The notes: a model not told the origin generated them from the letters alone. DNA of 45,083 nucleotides from Sinorhizobium sp. A49 (GCF_002002725.1 NZ_MUNW01000065.1:1-45083); one strand, 5' to 3'. Positions 16,278 through 25,282 are shown, numbered from the stretch's first letter. A program made the numbers and translations.

Positions 16278-16670
16278 ATGTTTCTCGAACAGGTCATCAC
16301 CAAGCCCGATCCTTACGCCCCGTTCCTGCTGTCGCAGGCCATCAAGGCCAACGGCTTCGTCTTCGTCTCCGGCCAGGCCGCCATCGGTGACGATGGCGAG
16401 ATCGTCGGCGAGGACGATTTCGACCGTCAGGCCGAGCAGGCCTTCCGCAATCTCGATCGTGTGCTGACCGCCGCCGGCTCCAGCCTTTCCAGGGTGGTGA
16501 AGGTGACGATCTTCCTGCGCTCGATGGAGAATTTTTCCAAGATCGTCGAGCTGCGCCGCAAGTGGTTCTCGGCACCCTATCCCGCCGACAGCATCATCGA
16601 GGTCTCCTCGCTCTATTCACCGAAGGCGATGATCGAGATCGAGGCGATCGCGCTCACTGGGGATCGCTGA
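16278..16670 (+). CDS. RidA/YjgF-family protein lacking the catalytic arginine
   Basis: 130-aa trimer-forming Rid family protein. The fold is recognised from FVFVSGQAAIGDDGEIVG, QAFRNLDRVLTAAG, VVKVTIFLRSMENF and the C-terminal IEIEAIAL. RidA proper deaminates enamine/imine intermediates using an arginine in the PAR-S-V-V block; here that block reads PADSIIEV, with Asp104 at the arginine position. It therefore belongs to a Rid subgroup not expected to have canonical imine deaminase activity. It lies one base before an old-yellow-enzyme gene in a two-gene operon. Confidence 0.9.
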   Translation: MFLEQVITKPDPYAPFLLSQAIKANGFVFVSGQAAIGDDGEIVGEDDFDRQAEQAFRNLDRVLTAAGSSLSRVVKVTIFLRSMENFSKIVELRRKWFSAPYPADSIIEVSSLYSPKAMIEIEAIALTGDR

Positions 16671-16671
16671 G

Positions 16672-17784
16672 ATGAATGTGCACAGCGCAGTCGATTCGCC
16701 GGTCCTGACCGGAACGACACTGAGACGGTTGGCCTTCGCCAACCGGTTCTCCGTCGCGCCAATGACCCGCATCAGCGCCACTGCCGAGGGCGTGCCGACC
16801 GAACGCATGGTTCGCTACTACGAGCGCTTTCCCAAGGGTGGCTTCAGTTTGCTGACCACCGAAGGCATCTACACCGACAAGGCCTATGCGCAGACCTATA
16901 GGGGCCAGCCGGGGCTTACCGACCCGGAGCAGGCGGAAGGCTGGAAGACGGTCGTCGATGCCGTGCATGCCGCCGGCGGGCGCATCTTCGCCCAGCTCAT
17001 GCATGGCGGCGCGCTTGCCCAGGGCAACCGCTTTCGCAGCGACACGGTCGGACCCTCATCTCTGCAGCCGAGGGGCCAGCAGATGGTCTCCTACCACGGC
17101 GAGGGTCTCTACGCGGTGCCGCGGGAGATGGACGAGGTGGATATTGCCGAGGCGATCTCAGGATTTGCCCAGGCGGCACGGCTTGCCATCGATGTCGCCG
17201 GCTTCGACGGCATCGAGATCCATGGCGCCAACGGCTATCTGCTCGACCAGTTCTTCACCGACTACACCAACCGGCGGCAGGACCGCTGGGGTGGCGACAT
17301 CGGCAAGCGGCTGAACTTGAGTCTCGCCGTGCTGGAAGCTGTTCGCGGCGCGGTCGGCAACGCAGTGCCGGTCGGCATCCGGCTTTCGCAGGGCAAGGTC
17401 AACGACCTCAAGCACAAATGGACGGAGGGCGAGGAAGGTGCAGCCGTGGTCTTCAAGGCAGTGGCCGAAAGCTCCGCGGACTTCGTGCACCTGACCGAGT
17501 TCGAAGCCTGGCAGCCGGCTTTTTCGGACGACGGCAAATCGCTGGTCGCCCTTGCCCGCCAGCACGCGCCGGATCTGTTCGTCATCGCCAATGGCGGCCT
17601 GCACGAACTCACCCGGGCCGAACAGGTGCTTGAGGCCGGCGCCGACATGATCGCGCTCGGCCGCGGCGCGCTCACCAACCCCGACTGGCCGCGCATCGCC
17701 GCAGAGAAACGCGAGGCTCGCCCGCTGCAGCTGGAAATGCTGGCGCCGATCAGCGACATCAAGGACACAGAGCTTCGGTATTGA
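16672..17784 (+). CDS. NADH:flavin oxidoreductase, old yellow enzyme family
   Basis: 370-aa FMN-dependent TIM-barrel oxidoreductase. Family motifs: NRFSVAPMTR at the FMN entry, AQLMHGG (Gln108, His111), the substrate-anion-binding pair His184/Asn187 in IEIHGANGYLLDQF, GIRLSQ, FVIANGGL and the phosphate-binding GADMIALGRGALTNPDWP. Such enzymes reduce activated C=C bonds or nitro groups with NAD(P)H. Its ATG follows the rid stop by one base, so they are cotranscribed. The pairing suggests a pathway with a reactive unsaturated intermediate. Confidence 0.92.
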   Translation: MNVHSAVDSPVLTGTTLRRLAFANRFSVAPMTRISATAEGVPTERMVRYYERFPKGGFSLLTTEGIYTDKAYAQTYRGQPGLTDPEQAEGWKTVVDAVHAAGGRIFAQLMHGGALAQGNRFRSDTVGPSSLQPRGQQMVSYHGEGLYAVPREMDEVDIAEAISGFAQAARLAIDVAGFDGIEIHGANGYLLDQFFTDYTNRRQDRWGGDIGKRLNLSLAVLEAVRGAVGNAVPVGIRLSQGKVNDLKHKWTEGEEGAAVVFKAVAESSADFVHLTEFEAWQPAFSDDGKSLVALARQHAPDLFVIANGGLHELTRAEQVLEAGADMIALGRGALTNPDWPRIAAEKREARPLQLEMLAPISDIKDTELRY

Positions 17785-17870
17785 GACGGCGGCGGCGGCG
17801 CATTGAACGGCGCCGCCCGGACCTCTGGCAACCGAAAAGGCCTGCTTTAAGCGCCGGAAAGATCCCCACT

Positions 17871-17986
17871 CCCTCATTCCGGCCCTGTGCCGGAATCCAG
17901 TGACCCGACGTCATCAGGGTCAAAAGACCCTTCAGCCCAAGGACTTGGGCTGACTGGATTCCTGTGACAAGCACAGGAATGAGGGA
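17871..17986 (-). repeat. intact RIME-like palindromic mosaic element
   Basis: 116-bp element with terminal inverted repeats CCCTCATTCC/GGAATGAGGG. Inside are nested palindromes: TTCCGGC/GCCGGAA, AATCCAGT/ACTGGATT, GGGTC-AAAA-GACCC, AGCCCAAG-GA-CTTGGGCT and TTCCTGTG/CACAGGAA. The architecture and length match my recollection of the Rhizobium intergenic mosaic element. It fills the convergent gap between the flavin oxidoreductase and MBL-hydrolase genes, where its hairpins may also act as a terminator. Confidence 0.8.
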
Positions 17987-18066
17987 AATTTAACCGATAC
18001 CGTTGCAGCGCAAAGCCCCACGTCCAGCTTGGCGATTACGTCTGGCGGCAACCGCGGCCTCGCCCC

Positions 18067-19011
18067 TTAAGCCCCAGCGACGAACCGATACGCGGCACCG
18101 TTGCGCTCAGCCCGCCCGATGCCGGGATAGCTCCAGTGGTAGCCGAGCAGCGTCAGCTTTTGCGTGGCCGCCCGGTCGATCAGCATCTTGCGCGTCTTCA
18201 GCGCCAGATCCGGGTCTGTATCGAAGCCGAAGTGCCAGTCCGGGTGTTCGAAGAAGACGATGTTGCTGGTTGCCGCATCGCCCGAGATCACCAGCCCGTC
18301 GCCGCCTTCAAGCTCCAGCGAGATATGGCCGGGCGTGTGCCCGCGTGTGTCAAGCACCTGCATGCCGGACACGATCTCGTCGCCCGGCTTCACCAGCGTC
18401 AGCCGCTCCTTGACAGCAAAGAGATCGCGCTGCGCGCCGCGGGCAAAGCCGTGCAACGCCTTCGGCATGGTGTTCTCGTAGTTCGGATCCGTCCAGAAAG
18501 CCCATTCGCGTTCCGAGACGAAGTATTGCGCATTGGGAAAGGTGAGTTTGCCATCTGCCCCGACCGTGCCGCCGGCATGATCCGGGTGAACGTGGGTGAA
18601 GACCACCTTGGTCACCGCGGACGCGTCGATGCCCGCTGTTGCCAGATTGGCCGACAGCTTGCCGGCGCTTGCCTGGAAATTGCCGCCCGATCCGTTGTCG
18701 ACGACGATCAGGTCGCTGCCGGTGCGGATCACCGGGATGTTGGTGTGGAACGGTGCGCCCTCCGGCGTGCCGCCGAGCCGGCGCATGATTCCGTCGCGCT
18801 CCTCCGGTGCTGCGTCCGGCAACACGATGCTGACCGGCAGGGTCAGGAAGCCGTCGCTGACGACGGCGATATCGAAAGCGCCGTGGGCGAAGCGGTGTGT
18901 ATCGGCAGCGTAGACGCCCTTCGGCAGCAGCGGCAAGGCGGCACCAGCGACAGAGCCGGCCAGAAAGGAACGGCGGTTGAGGCTTGAGGTCTTCTCGTCA
19001 ATGCGGGTCAT
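18067..19011 (-). CDS. Tat-exported metallo-beta-lactamase-fold hydrolase
   Basis: 314-aa MBL-fold enzyme with a Tat signal peptide: NRRSFLAGS at residues 12-20, then a hydrophobic stretch to about residue 35. The zinc-binding signature THVHPDHAGG gives H140, H142, D144 and H145; later ligands are probably the His in DTRGHTPGHIS and the Asp in VISGDAATS. This arrangement is shared with lactonase- and AttM-type enzymes, but the substrate is unknown. AAGGAA precedes ATG 19011. It is cotranscribed with a second Tat-exported hydrolase 76 bp upstream. Confidence 0.9.
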   Translation of the reverse strand: MTRIDEKTSSLNRRSFLAGSVAGAALPLLPKGVYAADTHRFAHGAFDIAVVSDGFLTLPVSIVLPDAAPEERDGIMRRLGGTPEGAPFHTNIPVIRTGSDLIVVDNGSGGNFQASAGKLSANLATAGIDASAVTKVVFTHVHPDHAGGTVGADGKLTFPNAQYFVSEREWAFWTDPNYENTMPKALHGFARGAQRDLFAVKERLTLVKPGDEIVSGMQVLDTRGHTPGHISLELEGGDGLVISGDAATSNIVFFEHPDWHFGFDTDPDLALKTRKMLIDRAATQKLTLLGYHWSYPGIGRAERNGAAYRFVAGA

Positions 19012-19087
19012 GGATCGGTTCCTTCTGTTTTCGGGGAAGAGCGACCGGCCGGTGGCACTATTCGGCGGCACCGGCCGGCGTCAGGGG

Positions 19088-20095
19088 TCAGGACCGGGCG
19101 AAGTCGAGCAGGTCGGCGTTGAGCTGATCCTTGTGGGTGTCGGTGATGCCGTGCGGCGCGCCGGGATAGACCTTCAGGGTGGCGCTCGGAACCAGTGTCT
19201 TCGAAGCGCGGGCGGCCGCATCGATCGGCACGATCTGGTCGTCGTCGCCATGGATGATCAGCGTCGGCACGTCGAACTTCTTCAGGTCTTCGGTAAAGTC
19301 GGTCTGCGAGAAGGCGACGATCGAGTCATAGGTATTCTTGTGCCCGCCCATCATGCCCTGCAGCCAGAAGCTGTCGATCATGCCCTGCGAGGCTGTGGCG
19401 CCTGGCCGGTTGAAACCGAAGAACGGGCCCGACGCGATATCGCGATAGAGCTTTGAGCGATCCTTCAGGCTTGCGGCCTGCAGGCCGTCGAACACTTCCT
19501 TCGGCAGGCCGCCGGGATTGCTGTCGGTCTTGACCATCAGCGGCGGCACCGCCGAAATCAGCCCGGCCTTCGCGACGCGGCTCGTTCCATGGCGACCGAT
19601 ATAGCGGGTGATCTCGCCGCCGCCGGTAGAGAAGCCGGCCAGGAAGATGTCGTTCAGATCAAGCGCATTGATCAGGTCGGCCAGATCGTCGGCATAATGA
19701 TCCATGTCGTTGCCGTCCCAGGGCTGGGAGGAGCGGCCGTGGCCGCGGCGGTCATGCGTGATAACACGAAAACCGTTGTTGGCGAGGTGGAAGGCCTGTG
19801 CCTCCCAGCTGTCGGACGACAGCGGCCAGCCGTGGCTGAGCACCACCACCGGGCCATCCTTCGAACCCCAGTCCTTGTAATAGATCTCGACGCCATCGCG
19901 AGTGATGATGCGGCTGCCCATAGCGGTTGCTCCCAGAGTAGCATTTGTGTTTGCGGGTGTGGTTTCGGCTTTTGCCGGGCGAATGACGGCCGGGACGGCG
20001 GCGGCTGTCGCCGCGGCGCCAAAGGCGGCCGAAAGAACTGTACGGCGCGAAAGGCCGGTGGAGACTGCGGTGGAAACTGCTGTTGCTTCAATCAT
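19088..20095 (-). CDS. Tat-exported alpha/beta hydrolase, non-haem haloperoxidase-like
   Basis: 335-aa protein. A Tat signal ([15 protein letters not shown], twin Arg at 17-18) precedes a haloperoxidase/esterase-type alpha/beta hydrolase: [26 protein letters not shown], nucleophile Ser156 in GFSTGGG, acid in [11 protein letters not shown] and His in APHGITDTH. Cofactor-free chloroperoxidases of this group are mainly esterases or lactonases with perhydrolase side activity. Starts at 20095 or 20113 are possible. It is the first gene of a two-gene operon with the MBL hydrolase and is divergent from a GlxA-type regulator. Confidence 0.9.
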   Translation of the reverse strand: MIEATAVSTAVSTGLSRRTVLSAAFGAAATAAAVPAVIRPAKAETTPANTNATLGATAMGSRIITRDGVEIYYKDWGSKDGPVVVLSHGWPLSSDSWEAQAFHLANNGFRVITHDRRGHGRSSQPWDGNDMDHYADDLADLINALDLNDIFLAGFSTGGGEITRYIGRHGTSRVAKAGLISAVPPLMVKTDSNPGGLPKEVFDGLQAASLKDRSKLYRDIASGPFFGFNRPGATASQGMIDSFWLQGMMGGHKNTYDSIVAFSQTDFTEDLKKFDVPTLIIHGDDDQIVPIDAAARASKTLVPSATLKVYPGAPHGITDTHKDQLNADLLDFARS

Positions 20096-20201
20096 TGTCC
20101 TGCCCTCTTCCATCTCGGTTGATCTGCAATCTCCGTTCTGGAGCGCTGGTTGAATTGATAGAACGAGCGGCCTAACCTCTCGACCGGCAAAGCTGACAAC
20201 G

Positions 20202-21245
20202 ATGGGGGCAGAAGTGACAAAACCACTCGAAAGCGAACCGGCGGAGATCGGCATCGTCGTTTATCCTCGGGCGCTGAAGTCGGCGGTCCATGGACTGACC
20301 GACATGTTCCAGGTGGCCGGCATGCAGGCGATCGAACAGGGTGGCGCAAGCGCACCGCTGGTCCGCATCACCCACTGGCAGCTTCAGGAGGATGGCTCGG
20401 TTGAAAAGACCCTCGACACCCATCCCGGCCCCTCCTCCGGCCTCGTGGCGCTGATCCTGCCGCCGACATTGGCGGAGCTGCCGGTCGGCGGGCGCATGGG
20501 CCAGCTGCCCGCCTTCGTGCGCCAACTGCATGCGGGCGGCACCACCATATGTTCGGTCTGCGGCGGCGCCTATCTGCTGGCGGAATCCGGGCTTGCCGCC
20601 GGCCGCACCATCACCACTCACTGGTCGCACCAGGACCTGATCGCCGATCGCTACCGCGACGTGCGCATCGACACCGACAAGTTGCTGATCGACGAAGGCG
20701 ATATCATCACCGCCGGCGGCATGATGGCGTGGATCGACCTGGGGCTGAAACTCGTCGACCGGTTCCTCGGAACCAATGTGATGCTGGCAACCGCCCGTTT
20801 CATGATCATCGATCCCGGCGCGCGCGAGCAAAGCTATTACAGCGTCTTTGCGCCGAAGCTCGACCACGGTGACAGCGTCATTCTGAAAATCCAGCACTGG
20901 CTGCACGGCGCCAACACCAAGGGCGTGACGCTGCAGATGATGGCCGAGCGCGCCGGGCTCGGCGACCGCACCTTCCTCCGGCGCTTCCAGAAGGCAACCG
21001 GCTTCAACCCGACGGAGTATTGCCAGCGGCTGCGGATCGCCAAGTCGCGCGACCTCCTGGAGCGCTCGCACCTGTCGATCGAGCAGGTGGCGTGGCAAAG
21101 CGGCTACGACGATACCAACGCCTACCGCAAGATTTTCCGCAAGATCCTCGGCCTGTCGCCCAGGGAGTACCGCTTGCGCTTCTCGGTGTCGGACGGCGGA
21201 CGCCGCCCGGCCATGGCAGGCCTTGCCGGTGCCCTGCCCGCCTGA
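20202..21245 (+). CDS. GlxA-family AraC-type regulator with DJ-1/PfpI domain
   Basis: 347-aa regulator. An N-terminal DJ-1/PfpI (class I glutamine amidotransferase-like) domain spans about 15-195, with the elbow cysteine in [16 protein letters not shown] and the ATTHW-like TITTHW. A C-terminal AraC double helix-turn-helix covers about 225-330 ([39 protein letters not shown]). ATG 20202 or GTG 20214 may be used; only GGGGG-type upstream pairing is present. Divergent from the operon of two Tat-exported hydrolases, which it probably controls. Confidence 0.9.
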   Translation: MGAEVTKPLESEPAEIGIVVYPRALKSAVHGLTDMFQVAGMQAIEQGGASAPLVRITHWQLQEDGSVEKTLDTHPGPSSGLVALILPPTLAELPVGGRMGQLPAFVRQLHAGGTTICSVCGGAYLLAESGLAAGRTITTHWSHQDLIADRYRDVRIDTDKLLIDEGDIITAGGMMAWIDLGLKLVDRFLGTNVMLATARFMIIDPGAREQSYYSVFAPKLDHGDSVILKIQHWLHGANTKGVTLQMMAERAGLGDRTFLRRFQKATGFNPTEYCQRLRIAKSRDLLERSHLSIEQVAWQSGYDDTNAYRKIFRKILGLSPREYRLRFSVSDGGRRPAMAGLAGALPA

Positions 21246-21283
21246 CCATCGTCTCGGTTCTACCGATCGACGTCCGAGCGCGC

Positions 21284-22213
21284 TCAGTCGGCGCTCGGCT
21301 TTCGCCCCAGGATCTGCCGCGCGCCGCTCTTGGAAAAGGGCTGTACCAGCTGGCCGATAAAGCTGCGCGACACCTTGCCGGTAATGCCGATATCGGTCGA
21401 CGACGGCCGATCGGGATTGAAGTAGGTGCCGAACAGCTGGTCCCAAAGCACGATGTTTTCGCCGTAGTTGCTGTTGCCCTCGGCCAGATCCTTGGAATGG
21501 TGCCAGCGGTGAAGCCTCGGCGTCGAGAAGACCCAGTCGAGCGGACCGGTGCGCATCTCGACATTGCAGTGGGTCAGAAGGCCGGTGAAGGCGGTGACGG
21601 CGCCGATCCACAGAAACACCGGCAGCGGCGCCCCGAGCAGATAGAGCGGCAACTGGCTAAGGCTCACCTTGATCAGGGAATCGATGACGTGGAAGCGCCC
21701 GGTGTTGAGCACCCAAAGCCGCGTCACGCTGTGATGCAACGCGTGGAAACGCCAGAGCCCAAGCCGCTCATGCGCCAACCGGTGGGCGGCATAGAGCCCG
21801 AACTCGGAAATCACCAGCCCGAGCACCACCTGGGAGATCATCGACCAGTGCGCCGGCCAGATATGCGGTTGCGAGCCGAAGAACGGCTGCGCGAAGATGG
21901 CGACCAGCAACGGGAACGAAGCACCGAAGGCCGCTGCAATCTGCACGATCCCCTTGGTCAGAAATGTATGGCCGAGATTGTTGAGCGTCTCGCCGTCGGG
22001 CGCGAGCCAGGCCGGCTCGTAAGGCATGAGACGTTCGAAAAGCGCAATGATCGCCACCACCGAGAGGTAGACGACATTGAACCAGAGCACCGGCGACGAT
22101 GTGGCAAAAGCCAACCCGGCCGCCGCCAGCCCACCGACGTAGAGCGCCGGCCACAGCAGGATGGAGGTTGCGTATCGCAGCGGCGATGAAGAGCTATCGT
22201 GATGAAAAGTCAT
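21284..22213 (-). CDS. sterol desaturase/fatty acid hydroxylase superfamily membrane protein
   Basis: 309-aa integral membrane di-iron enzyme. The eight-histidine pattern is present: His82 region (GHTFL), HRLAHE at 144-149, HALHH at 157-161 and HRWHH at 235-239, set among four or more hydrophobic segments. Members hydroxylate or desaturate lipids, sterol-like or carotenoid substrates; the substrate here is unknown. The start at 22213 was chosen by the beginning of family-like sequence; its ribosome-binding site is weak. It is convergent with the GlxA-type gene. Confidence 0.88.
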   Translation of the reverse strand: MTFHHDSSSSPLRYATSILLWPALYVGGLAAAGLAFATSSPVLWFNVVYLSVVAIIALFERLMPYEPAWLAPDGETLNNLGHTFLTKGIVQIAAAFGASFPLLVAIFAQPFFGSQPHIWPAHWSMISQVVLGLVISEFGLYAAHRLAHERLGLWRFHALHHSVTRLWVLNTGRFHVIDSLIKVSLSQLPLYLLGAPLPVFLWIGAVTAFTGLLTHCNVEMRTGPLDWVFSTPRLHRWHHSKDLAEGNSNYGENIVLWDQLFGTYFNPDRPSSTDIGITGKVSRSFIGQLVQPFSKSGARQILGRKPSAD

Positions 22214-22705
22214 ATCGTTTGACCACTTGTGCTGGAAATCGAAGGGGCGGCATCGCGCGCTGTTCACGCCACGCCTAATCTTCGTCTCGGCGAGAGTACC
22301 GTTCCGCTGGGTCATCGCAGCTATGGTCATGACGATCGCCGTTGCGCCCGTCACGGCAGGGCGGCGAGCGGTACTGGACGAACTGCCGCTCGAGCGCAAA
22401 ACGATCACTGTCGCTCTCTTCCAAGCGGCTGTGTTCCATCTGTGATGACACCCCGAGCAGGTGACATGCCAGTAGACCGATCTTGAAAAGACACATGGGA
22501 TAACGCCAATCCTCATCGTTGGAGCATTGGCGGCAAACTCGACTGATTTCATTACACCAGCATTGCAGTTGGGCGCAGCCGCGAGCCATCGCCGGCGCAT
22601 GCCTCCCCGCCCGAACCGACGCCTTGAAACATCGCGGTTTCCGTCAGGTCCGCGCGATCACCTGTCGCGCCACGGCGACACGGATCCGGTGTATGATGCC
22701 CGCAT
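22214..22705. other. gene-free region between desaturase and cupin genes
   Basis: About 490 bp with only short overlapping frames lacking ribosome-binding sites and family resemblance. It should contain the desaturase promoter. No repeat or structured RNA was recognised. Confidence 0.4.
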
Positions 22706-23095
22706 TCAGATCCAGCGATCGTTCTGCGCGGTGCGGTCGCCACCGGCGTGACCGGTATTGAATACGCCACGCGGCTCGATCAGCAGCAGCCGCACCTCGT
22801 TTTCGGCAAACGGCTTGTGCTCGACCCCCTTGGGAACCACGAACATCTCGCCTGGGCCGATCCGCACGGCGCCATCGCGAAAATCGATCCGCAGGACGCC
22901 CTCAAGCACGATGAACGTTTCGTCCGTCTCCGGGTGGTCGTGCCAGACGAAGTCGCCCTCAATGCGAACGAGCTTGAACTGATAGTCGTTCATCTCGGCG
23001 ATCACCCGTGGCTGCCACAGATCGCCTATCCTTTCGAGCTTTTCGGAAAAATTGATCGCCTTGCGGTCGGTCGTGTCGATCCCATCCATCGTCAT
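22706..23095 (-). CDS. small cupin protein
   Basis: 129-aa single-domain cupin (double-stranded beta-helix). Metal-binding motif 1 is WHDHPETDETFIVLEG, giving H52, H54 and probably E59; motif 2 is PGEMFVVPKGVEHKP with H93. Small cupins of this type bind Fe, Mn or Zn and act as isomerases, dioxygenases or sensors; nothing narrows it down here. The start at 23095 follows GAGGAAC. A monocistronic unit is likely. Confidence 0.85.
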   Translation of the reverse strand: MTMDGIDTTDRKAINFSEKLERIGDLWQPRVIAEMNDYQFKLVRIEGDFVWHDHPETDETFIVLEGVLRIDFRDGAVRIGPGEMFVVPKGVEHKPFAENEVRLLLIEPRGVFNTGHAGGDRTAQNDRWI

Positions 23096-23210
23096 GTTCC
23101 TCGTTCGATTGATGCGCCAACATGCACCGGCCCCCAACACCGATCTTGAACGATCGCGCGCCCATCCGGTCGGCACCTCGGCAAAAACGCCGCCGCGGTC
23201 ATCGCCTAAG

Positions 23211-23290
23211 GCATGTCGCGCAAGCATGTGCAGCGGTTTTGCGATAACGACATGCCAAGCGAATCTGAAAGATCGCGACGCGCGTTAACG
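23211..23290 (+). repeat. rhizobial palindromic repeat, family A, copy 1
   Basis: Begins with an imperfect palindrome bounded by GCATGTCG (23211) and CGACATGC (to 23255) around CAGCGGTTTTGCGATAA. The tail GCGAATC..AAAGATCGCGACGCG is shared with the longer copy at 24006-24110. The sequence type is familiar as an abundant interspersed repeat of Rhizobiaceae genomes. Confidence 0.75.
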
Positions 23291-23400
23291 CCCTTGTTGC
23301 GGGCAGCCGCAGGCGAATATTCCCATATTGCCTGCAATTACATCTGATGTATCTTGTCTCCCTTCGGCATTGGCTATGGACGTCCATGAAGGAGGTTCGA

Positions 23401-23697
23401 ATGCATAATATCCCGCAAGCTTCGGGCAGACAGTTAAGTCCGGATGATATCGAAATGCTGCAGCGGGTTTTTGACGCCACCTGCTTTGCGGCGCGCGTGC
23501 CACGCCGCGGCGAGCGGGCCGAGCGGCTGGCCAAGTTCATCATGGATGAGTTTCGCATCGGCAACATCGATGAACGGACGCTGCTGGAATGCGCATTGTG
23601 GCGCGAACGGCGCCGGATAGCGGTCAACACGGAAGTGTTGGAAACGGTCGAGATCTGGGTCGCCAGACCCGGCCGACGTAATCCGCGTTACCACTGA
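23401..23697 (+). CDS. small conserved rhizobial protein, unknown
   Basis: 98-aa soluble protein with a strong AAGGAGG site before ATG 23401. Its core (SPDDIEMLQRVFDATC, ERLAKFIMDEFRIG, ECALWRERRR) is paralogous to the 85-aa protein at 25513-25770. In this copy a C-terminal extension follows. No domain was recognised. The start sites of both paralogues share GGAGGTTC-(A/G)-AATGCAT, which points to a duplicated unit with conserved translation signals. Confidence 0.7.
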   Translation: MHNIPQASGRQLSPDDIEMLQRVFDATCFAARVPRRGERAERLAKFIMDEFRIGNIDERTLLECALWRERRRIAVNTEVLETVEIWVARPGRRNPRYH

Positions 23698-23803
23698 AGC
23701 CCGTCGCGCCAAGCGAAAACCGGTTTTTGCGTATTGAACTGAGTGGAAACAAGGGCTCAAGGCGGGTCACTTGAGCCGCTCGTGCGTGCCCACGTGAAGA
23801 CCC

Positions 23804-23845
23804 ACAAAAAAATGCGGCCTCTCCGTGGATAAACGAGACCGCATT
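23804..23845 (-). terminator. intrinsic terminator on the minus strand
   Basis: Stem AATGCGG-t-CTC/GAG-g-CCGCATT with a 13-nt loop, followed on the minus strand by seven T. No minus-strand gene ends here; the nearest upstream gene on that strand (24291-24758) has its own terminator at 24139-24171. It may end an unannotated small RNA, or act bidirectionally for the plus-strand gene ending at 23697. Confidence 0.6.
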
Positions 23846-24005
23846 CAAGATGTGTAATGAGCATATTCTATGCCACTCTTGCCAACAGGACCACAACTGC
23901 AACGGGCCGAATGTGGCTATTTCTGGCCTGTCATCGAAATTTCTCCGAATGCGCCAGCCGAGAAGCTGTCCGGGACGATGGGACATTCAACCGCCGGAAG
24001 CTGAA

Positions 24006-24110
24006 GCATGTCGCGCAAAAGTGTGCAGCGGTTTTGCGATAACGACATGCGTGAAAACAAGAACTTAATGCGCGCCAAGCGAATCCTAGAGATCGCGACG
24101 CGCTTTAACG
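24006..24110 (+). repeat. rhizobial palindromic repeat, family A, copy 2
   Basis: Longest copy: palindrome GCATGTCG...CGACATGC at 24006-24050, spacer GTGAAAACAAGAACTTAA, then AAGCGAATCCTAGAGATCGCG. Other copies are at 23211-23290 and 28533-28617. Confidence 0.78.
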
Positions 24111-24138
24111 AACGCCGCGAGGCGCCTTCCTGGCGTGC

Positions 24139-24171
24139 AAAAACGGCCGGGGCTGCAAGCAACCCCGGCCG
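24139..24171 (-). terminator. intrinsic terminator of the GNAT gene
   Basis: 9-bp perfect stem CGGCCGGGG/CCCCGGCCG around a 10-nt loop, followed on the minus strand by five T. It lies about 120 bp beyond the stop of the minus-strand acetyltransferase. A closely similar hairpin is at 25858-25888. Confidence 0.75.
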
Positions 24172-24202
24172 ATCCACCGTGCTGTCACGCCGTGACCGCC
24201 TT

Positions 24203-24309
24203 CTGCAGCGCCGGGCGTCCTATCGGACGCGCGAAGGTCGCTGCAGCACTTTGAACTGCTGCGTGTTTTTATCCTTAAATCGAACAGGATTTAAGGAAAC
24301 ACGCAGTAG
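24203..24309 (-). repeat. rhizobial hairpin repeat, family B, full copy
   Basis: About 107 bp containing GCGTCC-tatc-GGACGC, CTGCAGCACTTTGAACTGC and a strong hairpin CTGCGTGTTT...TCCTTAAATC/GATTTAAGGAAACACGCAG (24258-24307). It overlaps the 3' end of the GNAT gene, whose stop codon lies inside the hairpin. A partial inverted copy is at 27995-28057. The type is familiar as an abundant repeat of Rhizobium-Agrobacterium genomes. Confidence 0.78.
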
Positions 24310-24758
24310 CAGATCACGGGACCATCCTGCGCATCCACGCGCTCCCCGATACGCTGGAACCCGTTGCGTTCGAGCACCCGTTGGGAGGCGATATTGTCGA
24401 TCGAGGTCTCGGCTGAGACCGCCGAAATACGGGTATCCCGCTGCGCTTCCGCCAGCAGCGAGGCCACCGCACGCGTGGCCGCCCCCATGCCCTGCCGGGT
24501 CGGCGCGACGCCGTAGCCGATGTGCAGTTCGCCCCCTTCCGGGATCCGAACGACCGAGCAAAGGCCGACGATCTCGTCGCCTTCTACGATCATCCAGGCG
24601 GCAGGGGAAAAATGCGGACGGAGTCCGTTGGCAAGATCGGCCAGCATCTGCAGCACGTCGGCAGGCGCAATCGGGCTATCCGGCACCAGTCGCAGATCTC
24701 GCGGCGCAATGCCGCTCAGCAGTGCGTCAAAATCACTCTCAGTCGCTTCGATTATCAT
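24291..24758 (-). CDS. GNAT-family N-acetyltransferase
   Basis: 155-aa acetyl-CoA-dependent acetyltransferase. The acetyl-CoA-binding motif A is IGYGVAPTRQGMGAATRAV, preceded by the strand WMIVEGDEIVGLCSVVR and followed by the C-terminal ASQRVLERNGFQRIGERVD block typical of RimJ/RimL-like GNATs. The start at 24758 gives normal length. The last codons and stop fall inside a family B repeat, so insertion of the repeat may have reset the C-terminus. The acceptor substrate is unknown. Confidence 0.85.
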   Translation of the reverse strand: MIIEATESDFDALLSGIAPRDLRLVPDSPIAPADVLQMLADLANGLRPHFSPAAWMIVEGDEIVGLCSVVRIPEGGELHIGYGVAPTRQGMGAATRAVASLLAEAQRDTRISAVSAETSIDNIASQRVLERNGFQRIGERVDAQDGPVICYCVFP

Positions 24759-25282
24759 GTTCAATCCCACACTACAGCGCAGCCCGTCGCACATGATGCG
24801 AAGGCTTGCCGTAACGTTCTCATTGGTTCTGCATATTTCCCTTGTGGATCGATCACGATCCAAGAGGTTGTGCAGCAGATACGCCACCAAGGTGGCGCTC
24901 CAAAGCCGGGCGGAGAAAGCGCGCCTAGACCGTCATTCCAGTCGCAAAGGCTGTCGTCTCCACCGCCGCAGCCGGTGAGATTTCGAGGATGGCAACCGAA
25001 ATCAAAGGCACTCTCCCGGAATTGAACCGATCGATGGGCGCCATCGATCCGGCGACCGCAGGCCGCTCGCCTATTAAGCACAACTGGCGGGCGATTTGAA
25101 GCCACCGCTGAACGCCGCCTCATAGCACCATTCGTCGCCCCGACCGGCGGCAGTTGGCCCGGCCATCCTGGCAGTGAACCGCCAGGGAGCCGCGAGCGGC
25201 ATGCCGGCGAACGCGGAATTTTCGACGCAGTGGAACCACCGTTCGCGTCGCGAATTCTAGCCTCCAGTATGGGAGATTCATC
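24759..25282. other. gene-free region with a perfect palindrome
   Basis: About 520 bp without a convincing gene. At 25029-25049 GATCGATGG and its exact complement CCATCGATC are separated by GCG, a shape suited to a dimeric regulator, about 235 bp upstream of the 67-aa gene. No other structure was seen. Confidence 0.35.

Noticed and set aside
22275-22589. Cys-rich 104-codon minus-strand frame upstream of the desaturase gene
   Set aside because: No ribosome-binding site, no family resemblance and overlap with several equally open frames.
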